A stretch of 64,000 bases of DNA from Zhengitettix transpicula. Its lineage: Eukaryota > Arthropoda > Insecta > Orthoptera > Tetrigidae. This document shows positions 23,176 to 34,459 of the stretch, piece after piece. Where the stretch lies: NCBI GenBank assembly GCA_037074705.1, contig CM073591.1, forward strand, positions 178,213,432 through 178,277,431. The letters run 5' to 3'. Position 1 is the first letter of the stretch. Each line of letters opens with the position of its first letter. The notes under the pieces were generated by a model. That model had not been told where the DNA came from and did not search any database. It was given only the letters and a program-made list of their open reading frames with translations. The translations under genes were made by a program, and so were the position numbers.

Positions 23176-24650
23176 CTGACAAAGCAAAAATGAAAACGTT
23201 AAGTATCTGAGAAGCTTGTAACGCACATTTATTTATTTACAGAAAATTCAAAGTAAGAATAAGACAAATAATGAAGTAAATACCTCAGGATTTACCTTCA
23301 ACTATCTAACTTTAAGTTCTGGATGTCGAACAAATAATCTGGATGATACAATTCTTTTTAAAGCTTTCAACTGCTTTCAAAATTTATGTATTTTCAATTC
23401 AAGGCTTATTTAATTCCAATTTTTTGTAGTCAATAGTAACAACTGGCTACACCAAAGATTTTAATCAATAAAGATCAGTTCAAAGACTACAAATTTATCA
23501 ACATTTAATACAAAAAATTAAACACCCATATACTTTATTAAAATTAAGCTAATGCAGACTTAGAATAAATAATACGTCAAAAATTGAAACTTGTGTCACG
23601 TCAGTGTAACATCATTATCTTTTGTATTCACATTAAATTAAATTTACGAATTGAATAAATTAACTATTCACAAACAAGGCACAAAATCTGTCGATTACAC
23701 AGAAAGGAATCAATTGTAATCCTATTATTCTTATTCAATTAACTCCTAAACTATATTAAACAGATAGGAGATTATAAAAATAATTCGAAAAAGGAACAAC
23801 ACTTATTTTTTTTCTATTTGATTAATGATATTACAGAATTAGATTCATAATATAAAATGGCATATACAAAAAAACGTATATAATGAATAATAATTTTCCA
23901 CAAATTTCTTTACTAATAAGGCACATTTGAAGCCTGTCGACAGAGTTTATGGAAAAATGATACAATACAGATAGAAACGTCTAATTAATGTGTACCGAAA
24001 AATATCTTCAGAATATTTAAGAAACAAAATGATTTCGTAATTAGTATGAACATAATTTTATTGACAGTTCGAAAATACATAATCAGCTTTCTTATGCATA
24101 TACTTGCATTCCAATCCCATGATACATAAATTTTAATTATATCCAAAATATTTGTTGTAATTCATTGACGTAGATGTATACTGATTCGATTTATAAACAA
24201 AACAGTAGATATATTTATCTACCAAGAATATTGTGGAAATTATCACAGATCAAATGTGTTTTAAAATCAGTCTCGTAATGGGACGGTCAAAATGAGAAAA
24301 TTTTTACTGCAAACTACCGCATAATAGACTCCGCTCAAAATCATGTTGATGTAACAAGAGAAATAATTATATCAACCGTGCATTTACATGAAATATTTTA
24401 AACTTTCAACTCACTCATGTAAACATAAATGAATTAATTCATTGAAGATGTCATCTGCGACGTTTTAAATGTGGGGATGAAAATGTCATGAATTATTGTT
24501 TGTTTTCACAATGTGATTTTCTTAGTCAAAGATGGTCGAATGTGCCTTCCATTGGATTCTATACATTAAAAGAACAAACTTTGCCGCAAATAATCACTAC
24601 GGAGATGACTTTGTAAATACTACATTTCTTGGGCGCGTGGTGCGGGGTTA
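23176..24650. other. AT-rich region upstream of the RSRC2-like start exon
   Basis: No conserved coding segment or repeat boundary was recognised. It likely contains the 5' end or first intron of the RSRC2-like gene. Confidence 0.4.
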
Positions 24651-24652
24651 TA

Positions 24653-25933
24653 CGAGGGTGAATCAAATATAAACGAGACTTTTGGACCTGCGCGCGCAAT
24701 AGTGATGGAAGAACGTTCCGCTGTTATTGGCTGTTAGGTTGGTTTGTCAGGAGTGGGGGAAGCACGTGACTCATCATCATAGACTCGCTCAGTGTCCATC
24801 GTTACGATGTCCGAGCAGGAGGTACCTACCTCTATTGCGCAACGTATTGTTATCAAGTTTTTAGCTGCAGAAGGTGTAAAACCGGCCGAAATCTTGAGAA
24901 GATTGACTGCACAGTTCGGGGAAGAGACACTGTCGCTACCTAGAGTGTTTGCTTGGCATAAACAGTTCGTGGAGGGCCGTGAACGTGTTGAAAATGAGAG
25001 CCATGACCGCAGACCCCGCACCAGCATTACAGCGGGCAACATCGACAGTCTTCGTCAACTTGTTGAAGGTGATAGGCGTCTAACAACTTCGGATATTGCA
25101 ATTGAGGTTGGAATAAGTTATGGGAGCACTTACTCTATACTCTCAGAGGAGCTAGGGTATCGCAAGGTGTGTGCCAGGTGGGTTCCTCGCCTTCTCACAG
25201 TTGACCAGAAACTGAATTGTTTTCAAGTGTGTGAGCGTCTTCTTGCACGATTTCGGGAAGGAGACCCATTTCATTCTCACATTGTCACCTGTGATGAAAA
25301 CACCCCTGAGTCGAAACAAGCGAGTATGGAGTGGAGGAAGAAAGGAGAAACCGGACCAGTGAAAGCCAAGTCACGATTATCGGCTGGCAAGGTTTTGGCT
25401 ACCGTTTTTTTTGACCAGCGTGGCCTGCTGCACATTGATTTTTTGCATGAGCGCAGATCAATTAATGCGGCATACTACTGCCAAATTTTGACTGAGGTCA
25501 GACTTGCATATCGCCGCAAAAGACGAGACCTTCCGATGAGAAAGGTGATTCTCCTCCATGACAATGCTCGCCCCCATAGAGCAGCCGTGACCGTACAAAA
25601 ATTGGAGCAACTGGGTTGGGAGACACTGGAACACCCTCCATACAGTCCAGACCTGTCTCCCTGCGACTTCCATGTCTTTGGTCCTCTCAAGGAAGCTTTG
25701 GGAGGGCAAAAATTCCACAGTGATAATGAGGTTGAAGCATATGTGCGCAATTGACTACAAACACGACCTGACTCTTTTTACGTGGAAGGAATTAAAAAAT
25801 TACCTATACGCTGGGAAAAATGTGTTTATAAATCAGGAGATTATGTAGAAAAATAAACTATGATTGTTTGTGCGTTTAAAATCAAAATAAATATTTAAAA
25901 AAATAGGTCTTGTTTATATTTGATTCACCCTCG
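24653..25933 (+). mobile_element. Mariner element with terminal inverted repeats and TA target duplication
   Basis: The element is 1281 bp. The left end CGAGGGTGAATCAAATATAA continues to ACGAGAC. The right end is its inverted copy with one mismatch (ACAAGAC) over 27 bases. TA dinucleotides at 24651-24652 and 25934-25935 are the target duplication typical of IS630-Tc1-mariner elements. The single transposase frame lies within. The near-identity of the ends points to fairly recent insertion. Confidence 0.95.
24792..25754 (+). pseudogene. Mariner transposase, D,D34D type, inactivated
   Basis: The frame encodes 320 residues of a mariner transposase: N-terminal helix-turn-helix DNA-binding region (about residues 10-125), a linker with WVPRLLT, then the DDE/D catalytic core. 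Visible acidic residues are D168 (TCDEN), D257 (LLHDNARPH) and D292 (SPDLSPCDF); the last two are 34 residues apart, the mariner signature. Two defects stand out. First, the usual aromatic/His-rich segment right after the first catalytic Asp is missing (DEN joins TPESKQ directly), a short in-frame deletion. Second, an in-frame TGA at 25752-25754 cuts the protein about 33 codons early; the following frame still reads as a mariner C-terminus up to a TAA near 25853. The second ATG (24807) is the more typical start. Confidence 0.92.
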
Positions 25934-26187
25934 TATATTAATCCAAGAACTCAATTTCGCCAAGTATTAATAGTTAAATAATATTTTACAATAAGAACTT
26001 TAATAATTTGAATGATAGGTTTCGAATTTGTTTTAAAATTTCTGTTCGAAATCTAGGTTGATCTTTTTTCATCATCTCTATAATTGAAACAAGTACCGTA
26101 CAATAAGAAGACGAATAACATTTCTTCGTAACTAACTATCTTCCAAAGTCGTTGCCAAATATTCAATCAATTTTCGAGACTGCACAC

Positions 26188-26321
26188 AATATTACCATTC
26201 ATTGTTAATTTGTGGATTTTAAATTAGGTTTTTACAGTGTTAATAGAATTCCTGAATATTACCATTCACTGTTAATTTGTGGATTTTAAATTAGGTTTTT
26301 ACAGTGTTAATAGAATTCCTG
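26188..26321. repeat. Tandem duplication, two copies of 67 bp
   Basis: AATATTACCATTCA(T/C)TGTTAATTTG through AATAGAATTCCTG occurs twice in direct succession with one difference. Confidence 0.9.
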
Positions 26322-26859
26322 AGGGTGTTATATCCCCAATAAATGCAACGCCATGTCACATTTACAGTAATTATAACAACATAAGGTTTGAGGGTAAAAA
26401 GGTTTGAAAAGGATAAGAGTTTCACGTTAAAGCGAATTTATAGTAACATAAATACCAGAGTACATGTTATGAATAAGTCTGCACATGAAGACCGCAGAAA
26501 TCGGTCTCGTCTAGTTTTCAATTTTAAAGTGTTACAATTATTACTTTTTACTACTCAAGAAGTGTATCAAATAACGGATACTTTCAGGCAGCAGTACTTG
26601 ACCAACATTAATTTGTTCTAGAGTCGTGTATAGGTAGAGAAGGTTAACTTAGGATAAACAAATCTGAGAAAAAACCCTAAGGCAGAATCAGCTGTAAGTC
26701 GCTTGACGAAACAAGGTTGAAATGCTTCGAAAAGGAAATATTGAAAATAATAGTAATTAGAGAATAATATCTAACAATGAGCCAAGTGATCATCATCAAA
26801 TTAACTTAACGAGTATCAACAGTTGATCGAACTATAATTAAAGCCGAAGTAAATAAAAT

Positions 26860-27310
26860 GCTTATCCAGAAATCCCAGAGCCCGTGGTCATCATCTGCCC
26901 TTGTCGTGTGGAAGAAGGACGGAAACTGGCGTTTCTGGTCGATTACAAAAGACTTAACAAAGTTACATAAGAAGATATGTATTCTCTACCACGAATAGAT
27001 GATACGCCGAATTGACTAAAGAAAGCAAAGTTTTTTTCTATCATGGACTTGCACTCCGACTATTGACAAATAGTTCTAGACGAAATCGATCGAGAGAAAA
27101 TATCTTTCATTACATTGTAAAGGCTGTACTAACTCAAAGTAATGTCGTATGGATTGCGTGACGGCCCGGTCACTTTCAAGAGGATGATGCACAATCTGTT
27201 GTACGACTTGAAGTGGACATGTGCCTCTATTATTTATGACATCATAGTCTCCTATGAAACATTCGACGAACATCTGCACCCACTACGAACTGCTCTCGGA
27301 TATTTGAGTT
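26860..27310 (+). pseudogene. Gypsy-type reverse transcriptase relic
   Basis: Across several frameshifts the plus strand keeps recognisable Gypsy RT blocks: SPWSSALVVWKKDGNWRF, then a tyrosine/proline block (ICILYHE), an FF..MDL-like block, a GLR-type stretch, and KWTCASIIYD leading to a SYETFDEH segment that normally follows the catalytic YxDD. The YLDD-type motif itself is altered. There are no LTRs close by, so this is an isolated old fragment. Confidence 0.7.
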
Positions 27311-27838
27311 TCCAGTTCTGATTTTTTCCCCTGAACTTTTACTTAATAAACTCTTCTCTAACATAGACAATGAAATACCCGAAAAAGGTCTCAACCAGTT
27401 TCATCACACCATTATGAATAAATTTCAAATATAAAATATGTACTTCCTATGATTTGATTTATTTACGTTTTCATGTTTAACCTTTTCCACCATTTATCGT
27501 TGGAAGTATTATTTTGTCTTTGTCTTTACTTCCTTTTCGGATTGCCATAGAAAAAAATTGGTAAAGTTTGTAATACATCTCTCCTCTGGGTTGGGTTTTC
27601 TTAAATAATAAGATCAATTTACTTATTATAATTGTTTAATAATAATAATAATAAAAGAAAGTTTCAAAAAACATGAATTTACCAGAAAATTTGTTTTTAA
27701 ATTAAATGCATGGACACTCTCTCTCTCTCTGTCAGGGATACTTAAAATGATCAAAATGAACGTTTTTATCAATTTGAATTTATGTAAAAAGTAAAACAAA
27801 AGGAGGGACCTGGCATTACGATATGTTAAAATAATTTG

Positions 27839-28290
27839 TTGATACTGTGCCGTGGTGTCAGCGCAGTCTGGTGGCAGTGCAAACTTCAGATCTAGTTGGG
27901 ACCTCCAGGCGCATCTCGAAGTCAGCGATGGAGAGTGAGCCCACAGACTGCCAGGCTTTCGTTGAATTCTGCTTTGAGCCTGGTCACCGACCACTCAATC
28001 TCGTGGCTGGCTATAGACTAGCAAATCTGCTTTCCCGGAGTCACCAAGACTCCTCCGGCAAAAGTTTTCCACTCAATATATTTCAAGATCCGGGAGTTCA
28101 GTTCTCCATGCCTAATAAATTTGGTGTCCCTTGGAGATATACGCGCCCTTTAGGCCCTTTGTCGCCTTTGTTAAAAACAGGTCTTCTTTTCATTGGCAAG
28201 GGTGGTAGACCACCGCAGAGTTCGCCAACTGAACAACGTCTTCTGTCCGAAAAAATGTCGCGCTGCGAAAGAAAAATCATTACATAGGCC
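27839..28290. other. GC-richer block of unknown origin
   Basis: About 450 bp with higher G+C than its surroundings and long open frames on both strands (146 codons plus, 122 minus). Neither translation shows a family motif I know, and both are rich in Ser/Pro/Arg, as expected from random reading of GC-richer repeat DNA. It may be an old LTR or transposon fragment. No terminal repeats were found. Confidence 0.3.
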
Positions 28291-28767
28291 CCCAAAATTT
28301 ATCCGATACAATTCTTAACTGAAGGTTAAGACGAAATAAGTGGAAATAATAAGAAAATACCTCCATATCCAATATTACCATACTGCAATAATCATAAACA
28401 TATCTCTCTAGCCATACACGAATTATATACTATCTAAAAGTATATTCAGAAATAATAAACAAGGGTTTCCTTAACATTACCAACTATTCACAATTAGACA
28501 CTACAAAGCAATAATGATAACATTTACTCTACTGAAAAAATTATAACTAATACAAGAAAAACATTAATAACAACTTTGTCCACCGTTTCTGCCCTTATTA
28601 AACAAATTCACCATTTTTTTCTTTTTTTTCCAGATTATGTTCAGTTAATCATCCTTTCTGTTCAGTTATACGAACACACGAGTTCGTTTAATCCATCACA
28701 CAACACACTTCACTCGTCAGAGGTCTTAGCCCTTCTTGTCCTAAGTATCATAATATAAATAAAATCC

Positions 28768-28768
<1 letters not shown>

Positions 28769-28808
<40 letters not shown>
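28769..28808. repeat. (TA)n microsatellite
   Basis: Pure TA run. Confidence 0.9.
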
Positions 28809-28812
<4 letters not shown>

Positions 28813-29328
28813 GTCTGTATTTTTTATACTGGATTATTTTTATACCGGATGGCTCTGACCTGCCTTACAGTACCGCAACAAGGGTATAATGACCTACCTG
28901 TTTGTCCAGGCTCGTTGAAGGACTGTAGCATTTGTTTACAGACAAACGGCGTGTCCCTTGAGGACGTCAGCCAGTGACCCACATTCTTACGACTTTAAAC
29001 TAACTTAATCGGTACGTCTTAACCTAACATTATTCCTATAACTCTAAGGGACCGTGAAATTACACAGCGCTCAATTCGGCTCATACTTTTCGTATACAAA
29101 TTACGGAATTTTTACACCGGACTTGGCGCGATAAATAATTTGTCCTATACTTAACTTCAATTGGCTCTGCGTTACTCTACTTTTATTCCCAATTGAATGG
29201 AATTATAATTATAATGTTTAATGTGGCAAAGTATCCGAGTAGTGGTCATAATTAATAATTTCACTGTGCGATGTTAACTTAGTCAACTGCTTCTTCCAAA
29301 ACTAATCTCATCACCTTATTACAATTAT

Positions 29329-29370
29329 TTCATTGTTCAGCCTGTCTCAATTGACAGGCTGAACAATGAA
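29329..29370. repeat. Perfect 18-bp inverted repeat (hairpin)
   Basis: TTCATTGTTCAGCCTGTC (29329-29346) is followed after TCAATT by its exact reverse complement (29353-29370). No U-run follows and no gene ends nearby. Confidence 0.95.
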
Positions 29371-29454
29371 AACTAATGGCAAAAATAATAATTGAATTTT
29401 GGATTAAGATAATTTTGTTAGTGTCAATTAAATATCTAGTTTGTAATATAACAG

Positions 29455-30302
29455 TAGGGTCATTCCATGCCAAGTGACCAAATCGCCTTTTGGGTACCAC
29501 CTTGAATTTTGACGAAATTTGTTGATAGTGTTGAATAAAGCTTCAAGTGATGTGCAAAATCAAAGATTCACTAGTAGTATAGAGGGGGCGCCAGGGCCTC
29601 CTGAAAAAAGTCACCCGTGCAATTCAACCGTGCACGTGAATAGATTGTGAAGTTTCAAGTACTACTGTTGTGGAACTGTAGCAGCTAGCTTCCTAAAAAA
29701 TGGCAACTACAAACAACTTTTTATGCTCTACATGAAGGTTGCAGTTTCACGGTTTAAAAAGTTTCATTTTTATTGCTGTTATCTCACAACGTTGCTAAAA
29801 AAACCGTCACGTCAATTTGAGGCAGATTTTTCGTGCTTATAACTTTGAAACAAGACTGTCTACAAACTTATAAGTCTGCTCTTTTCAATGGTAACAAAAA
29901 TAACTTGAGTGGAGCAAAAGATTTTTTGCTATTTGTGTGTGAAAACGCACAAAATTTGACGCGTAAAATTTGAAACTCATATTTAATAGCGTATATCTTG
30001 ACAACGAAGTGTGTTTAATAGCTGATACTTTGGCAGCTTAAAAGAAGCAATGAGTTTGGTTAGTTCACCAAAGCATCAGTTTCTGGAAGATTTTGTTGCA
30101 ATGTTGTAAGCAATGAAAAATATGCTTCAAAGTGAAGTGACAGATTATTTGAGCAACTTTGTGAGATAACAGCAATAAAAATGAAACTTTTTGAACCTTG
30201 GAACTGCAACCATCGTGTAGAGCATAAAAAGTTGTCTCTGGTTGCCATTTTTCAGGAAGCTAGCTCCTACAGTCCCACAACATTAGTACTTGGAACTTGC
30301 CA
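29455..30302. repeat. Imperfect palindromic repeat unit
   Basis: It opens with GGGTCATTCCATGCCAAGTG. The arm 29649-29870 is mirrored by 30070-30302; shared blocks include AGCTAGCTTCCT, CAACTTTTTATGCTCTACA, TTTCATTTTTATTGCTGTTA and TCTCACAA. Arms are roughly 85-90% alike by eye over the best 150 bp. The central part (29870-30075) is partly repeated in direct orientation at 30400-30520 and, after an interruption, at 31712-31815. Confidence 0.8.
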
Positions 30303-30520
30303 ATTTGTTAGAACGTACATCAGTGGCGCATGAGTGACCTTTATGCTGGAAGCCTTAAATGATGAGTCTCAAAAATGAAATTAGATGACTCGAAAAGAAA
30401 AAGTCTGCTCTTTCCAAATGTAACAAAAATAACTTCATTGGAGCAAATGTTTTTTTGCTATTTCGATTTGAAAATTCACTAAATTTGACACATAAAATTT
30501 GAACTTCATATTAACTAACA

Positions 30521-30729
30521 AGAACACCTAGACGGATTATGGACTGGAAGCCAATTGGGAGGAGGAAATGGGGGAGACCCCGGACAAGATGGGTAGATGA
30601 ATCGAGAAGGATATACAAAGCATGAAAGTAAGAGGATGGCGGAGACTGACACAGGAGAGTGCGGAATGGAAGAAAATTGTTAATAAGGCCAAAACTCACA
30701 TTTGGTTATAGTGCCAATAAAAGAAGAAG
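30521..30729 (+). mobile_element. 5'-truncated non-LTR retrotransposon, 3' end only
   Basis: The 13-mer ATATTAACTAACA occurs at 30508-30520 and again at 30730-30742, a target-site duplication. The 209 bp between encode the C-terminal signature of an L1/RTE-like polyprotein (GRPRTRWVD, then VRGWRRLTQESAEWKKIV and NKAKTH) and end in a GAAGAAG tail. All this indicates target-primed insertion of a truncated copy. Confidence 0.85.
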
Positions 30730-30747
30730 ATATTAACTAACATATAT

Positions 30748-31715
30748 TGTAATGCCAATTAATTAGGCCAGTAATTGTTTGGACATAAAATTTGAATTGT
30801 TTGATAAATCCATTATAGCGGTCTGATCGAACAAAGCAACAATGGACAAGCGAGCTCGGCTGCTTTGTCGAAAAGTCAAAATGGCGTTTGCGCGCACGAA
30901 AGTCTGGGTCAGTTTTACGTCTACAGCCGGCTAGGATAGAGTTGGTGCCGAGAGATTGCAAAGTACGGAACAAGTAATAAAACTTGAGAATTGGTGCCGA
31001 AAGATTGCTGTGGACGGATGAAGTATTTAGAAACAGTCCAGATACCGGTAGTAGAACAGCGAGACCAGTTAGAACAATTTTGTTATAAGTTGCAGTCTGT
31101 GAAATAAACATCCAAATATTCATCGATAAACATTTTGAGTGCAGAAGTCAAATGTCTATTCTCAAATTAGACCATTGTTTCAATTTTGGAAAACCAAATA
31201 ATTGGATCCAGCGTCTAATTATCGTCGGAACGAGTGAATAACATATCCTTAAGGTACAGAGAACCAACATTTGGCAAACTAAAAAGTATTAATTAGAGTC
31301 AGTGAAAACCAAGGCGTGATGAGTAAAAATTAAAGCGTAAAAGTGTCCGAACGAGGTAAAAATTTGATTGTTCCGGTACCAGGCCGACGGTCCGTAAGTA
31401 ACATAATTTTGAATAATATTGTAAACGCTAATTAAAGGATAAAGTCAGATTTCGTTCCTTCGCTTTCTTCTAGTTTTCTATTCATTGATTGAATTATTGT
31501 TTTATTTTAGGTAAATTATATTTTGAATTGTTAATTAGTCAAATTCTACATTTATCGTGTCCTAATCATCAAAACCAGTAAAGGCCCTGAGATATAAAAA
31601 TTTTGATTGTAATTGTTTTTGAGTTTGAAGCCACAATTTGATAATAAATTTTATTTTATGTTTTAAATTTTGATTATCTTTTCATATAATTAAAGACTGC
31701 CTGTTGTTTATTACA
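30748..31715. mobile_element. Solo LTR of Gypsy-type family A
   Basis: Begins TGTAATGCCAATTAATT, ends GTTTATTACA, and is flanked by ATAT on both sides (30744-30747, 31716-31719). Length is 968 bp. It shares blocks with the solo LTR at 5129-6281 (AAGTCAGATTTCGTTYC, CCAGTAAAGGCCCTG, TTTTATTTTATG, matching ends). Removing it and the adjacent 30521-30742 insertion restores continuity between 30400-30520 and 31716-31815 as a direct copy of the sequence at 29875-30075. Confidence 0.75.
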
Positions 31716-32904
31716 ATATCTTGACAACAAAGTGAGATTGAAAGCTGATACTTTGGCAGCTTAAAATCAGTAATGGGTTTAGTTAGCTTTGCAAAGCATA
31801 AGTTTGTAGATCGTATCCCTCAATCATAATTTGGAACATAAAATTATATATATAATTTGACTTAACACCAGCATATAGAAAGTGCGCACCAACTGATAGG
31901 AATTTTCACGCGTGAACAATGCTATACGCCAGCCACCGGCATATTTAAGTGAGCAAATCCCGCGATTAGCTTTCATTACATTTCTTTAAAATGATTTCAA
32001 ATGCCACTTCAATGTATTATAGTTTGTTCGATTTCCTCCCCGAGATTTTAAAATTAAATGTACGCAATATGTCTGGTGAAATGCGCAATATTTGGTATAA
32101 TATATAATAAAGTGAAATAAATGTTCCAGAATAAATTGATAAGAATTTAAAATCCATTTAATGGAAATCAGGAGTCTCAATAACCGACCTTACCACACAA
32201 CCTACGGTCAACATTTAAATATGCATAATACATACTTTAAAATTATGTTTGAGGATATTTTGACTATGGAAATATCACAGGGGAGTATCGATCCATACGG
32301 TGACATTGAAGAAACGGATGCTATATAACAAGAAGAACTGATCGAAATAAGCACCACCGTAAAACTTAAGATACAGTTGAGAAGAGGACATCAGCAATTT
32401 TGGCTTCACAGTGACATACCTATTACTTATCTTGCATTATTGACTATCGCGAGAAAGTTTTGGATAGCTTTTCTATCATCATACTTCCTGGACAAGGGTT
32501 TCAACGATGTTGCCAATCTTATTAAAAAAAATCACCGATCTTGGTGATTTAAGGTTAAACCTAACTGAATTGAATATTTTCTATTGAATATTTTCTATTG
32601 AAACAACAGGTTTACTCCTCACATTAAAACATTTATTTTTTGTGTAATTATTTTCAATCATAATTTTACTAGATTTGCATTCTGTGTCATTTGAACGAAT
32701 AAACGTATAAAACATCACGTGCTTTTTTAACTTTTTCACTCCACACTTAAACATTACAAAGTGAGTAGTAGCACAGGGTAAGCTGTCAAAAACACAAATG
32801 GAGAAAAATTAGTATTAATTCAATATTAGAATGGCAGTGGTCTATCCAAAACAGTAAAAAAATTGGCAAGTTGTCAACGAGACAAAAAAGTTTGGGTACC
32901 ACTG

Positions 32905-33100
32905 TTTTTAAATAAAGTTAATTTTTGGTACAAGCAAAGCATGATGGCAGTATTTTCTGCAGGGCAGTGCGGTAATTTTCGCACTATGATGTCCCTCAAA
33001 TGTTTTTTCTTTCTAATAACCTTTGCTTGTAATATTATTTTTAAAAAAAATTACCCAAAATTAACAAATAATATTTTGGTTTTGAAAACATAAATGGCTT
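32905..33100. repeat. Fragment related to the hAT-type element at 19.1 kb
   Basis: AAATAAAGTTAATTTTTGG, CTATGATGTCCCTCAAATG, TTTGAAAACATAAA and GCTTTAAATAAAG follow the same order as 19163-19315. No terminal repeats are seen, so it is a partial copy or a more diverged relative. Confidence 0.55.
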
Positions 33101-33613
33101 TAAATAAAGATTTTTTGTTTAAATATATATTCTGACTGAGAAAACTAATAAATCGAGTCCGAGAAAAATAATTTATTAATTAATGTTAATTTAATTAATA
33201 CATTTCTGAATAATATGATTACTGATTTTATTGTGTAGTTTTGTTGGGAATAGACATATATTACTTTCGATACGTTTTATGAGAGGAATATATTGAGATT
33301 TGTTAAAGGATGTGGTAGGTAAACTAAAATTGTTTCTAAGAATTTCGATTGACTATTTTTACGGGGTCAATTTTCCGAGTTACAATGTCAGGCGTCGCGA
33401 TCCCTTCGACATCACGCGTAGCAAACAGCTGATTAAGTTTGGGCAAGTTGGTAGTTTCAAGGAATAAGAAAAATAATAAATGCAAATAAAAATACAAATC
33501 ATACACACAAACTTTTTTAGTTCCTGAAAAATGAAATGAAAATTATCTATTGTTTAAGTAGTTGGTTGATGTATTTCACTTCACTAAGAAGAAGGTGTAG
33601 ACAAGCTATGTAT

Positions 33614-34024
33614 TGGGTAATCCACATATTGGCAACTCCCCTCGTATAGCATTATAGCATAGGAAAGAGAGTGAAAGGGGGGATGCGGAAGGGTGGAGGA
33701 AGGTAGCCAAGGGTTAACTAGGGCCCCCGGGCTATAGTTTAAGGATCCTACCCGGCATTCGCCTAAAAGTAATGCAGGACAAACCCTATAAAAACCTGCA
33801 TCATGTAGGTCGGGCATTTGATACTTGTCCCACGCCCTTCCGATGGCGGGAGAGGGGTTTGCTGTGGGGTCGCAGCTTACCCCTCGCCATGCCTTGGCCA
33901 GTTTAGGAGGCAGCTTGCCGACTATTCCAATAGGAATAGCGAACAACTCTTACCGTATGCCCATGGTCTGCGACCCCGGAACATACACCTCTCAAAACAG
34001 ACCAAGGTGCCTCGGCATGTGGAT
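33614..34024. repeat. Inverted-repeat arm, left, tandem copy A
   Basis: Starts GGTAATCCACATATTGGCAA, ends near CCTCGGCATGTGG. Diagnostic blocks: GGGCCCCCGGGCTAT, AGGATCCTACCCGGCATTCG, CGACTATTCCAATAGGAATA, CCCCGGAACATACACCTC. The next unit (34057-34456) repeats it in direct orientation with roughly 90% identity by eye. Confidence 0.85.
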
Positions 34025-34056
34025 AGATTTTTTTTTTAGGGCAACAGGCTACATGA

Positions 34057-34456
34057 GGGTGATCCACATTGGGCAACTTCCCTTTAATAGCATAGGAAGG
34101 GATTTGAAAGGGAGGATGCGGAAGGGTAGAGGAAGGTAGCCAAGGGTTACTAGGGCCCCCGGGCTATGGTTTAAGGATCCTACCCGGCATTCGCCTAAAG
34201 AAATGCAGGGAAAACCCTAGAAAAACCTGCATCGGGTAGGTCGGGCATTGGGTACTTGTCCCACGCCCTTCCGATAGCGGGAGAGGAGTTTGCTGTGGGG
34301 ACGCAGCATTCCCTTCTCCGTGCCTCGACCAGTTTAGGAGGCTGCTGGCCGACTATTCCAATAGGAATAGCGGACAACTCTTGCCGTATGCCCAAGGTCT
34401 GCGACCCCGGAACATACACCTCTCAAAACAGACCGAGGTGCCTCGGCATGTGGGAA
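34057..34456. repeat. Inverted-repeat arm, left, tandem copy B
   Basis: Direct repeat of copy A and inverted relative to 36528-36937. A short hairpin, CTGCGAGAAATCCTCTCGCAG at 34510-34530, lies just inside it and has a weaker counterpart (TCTGCGAGGG) near 36446. Confidence 0.85.
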
Positions 34457-34459
34457 CCT

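Noticed and set aside
27847..28287. 146-codon plus-strand open frame
   Set aside because: The complementary strand is equally open, there is no motif, and the composition looks like a GC-richer repeat fragment rather than a gene.
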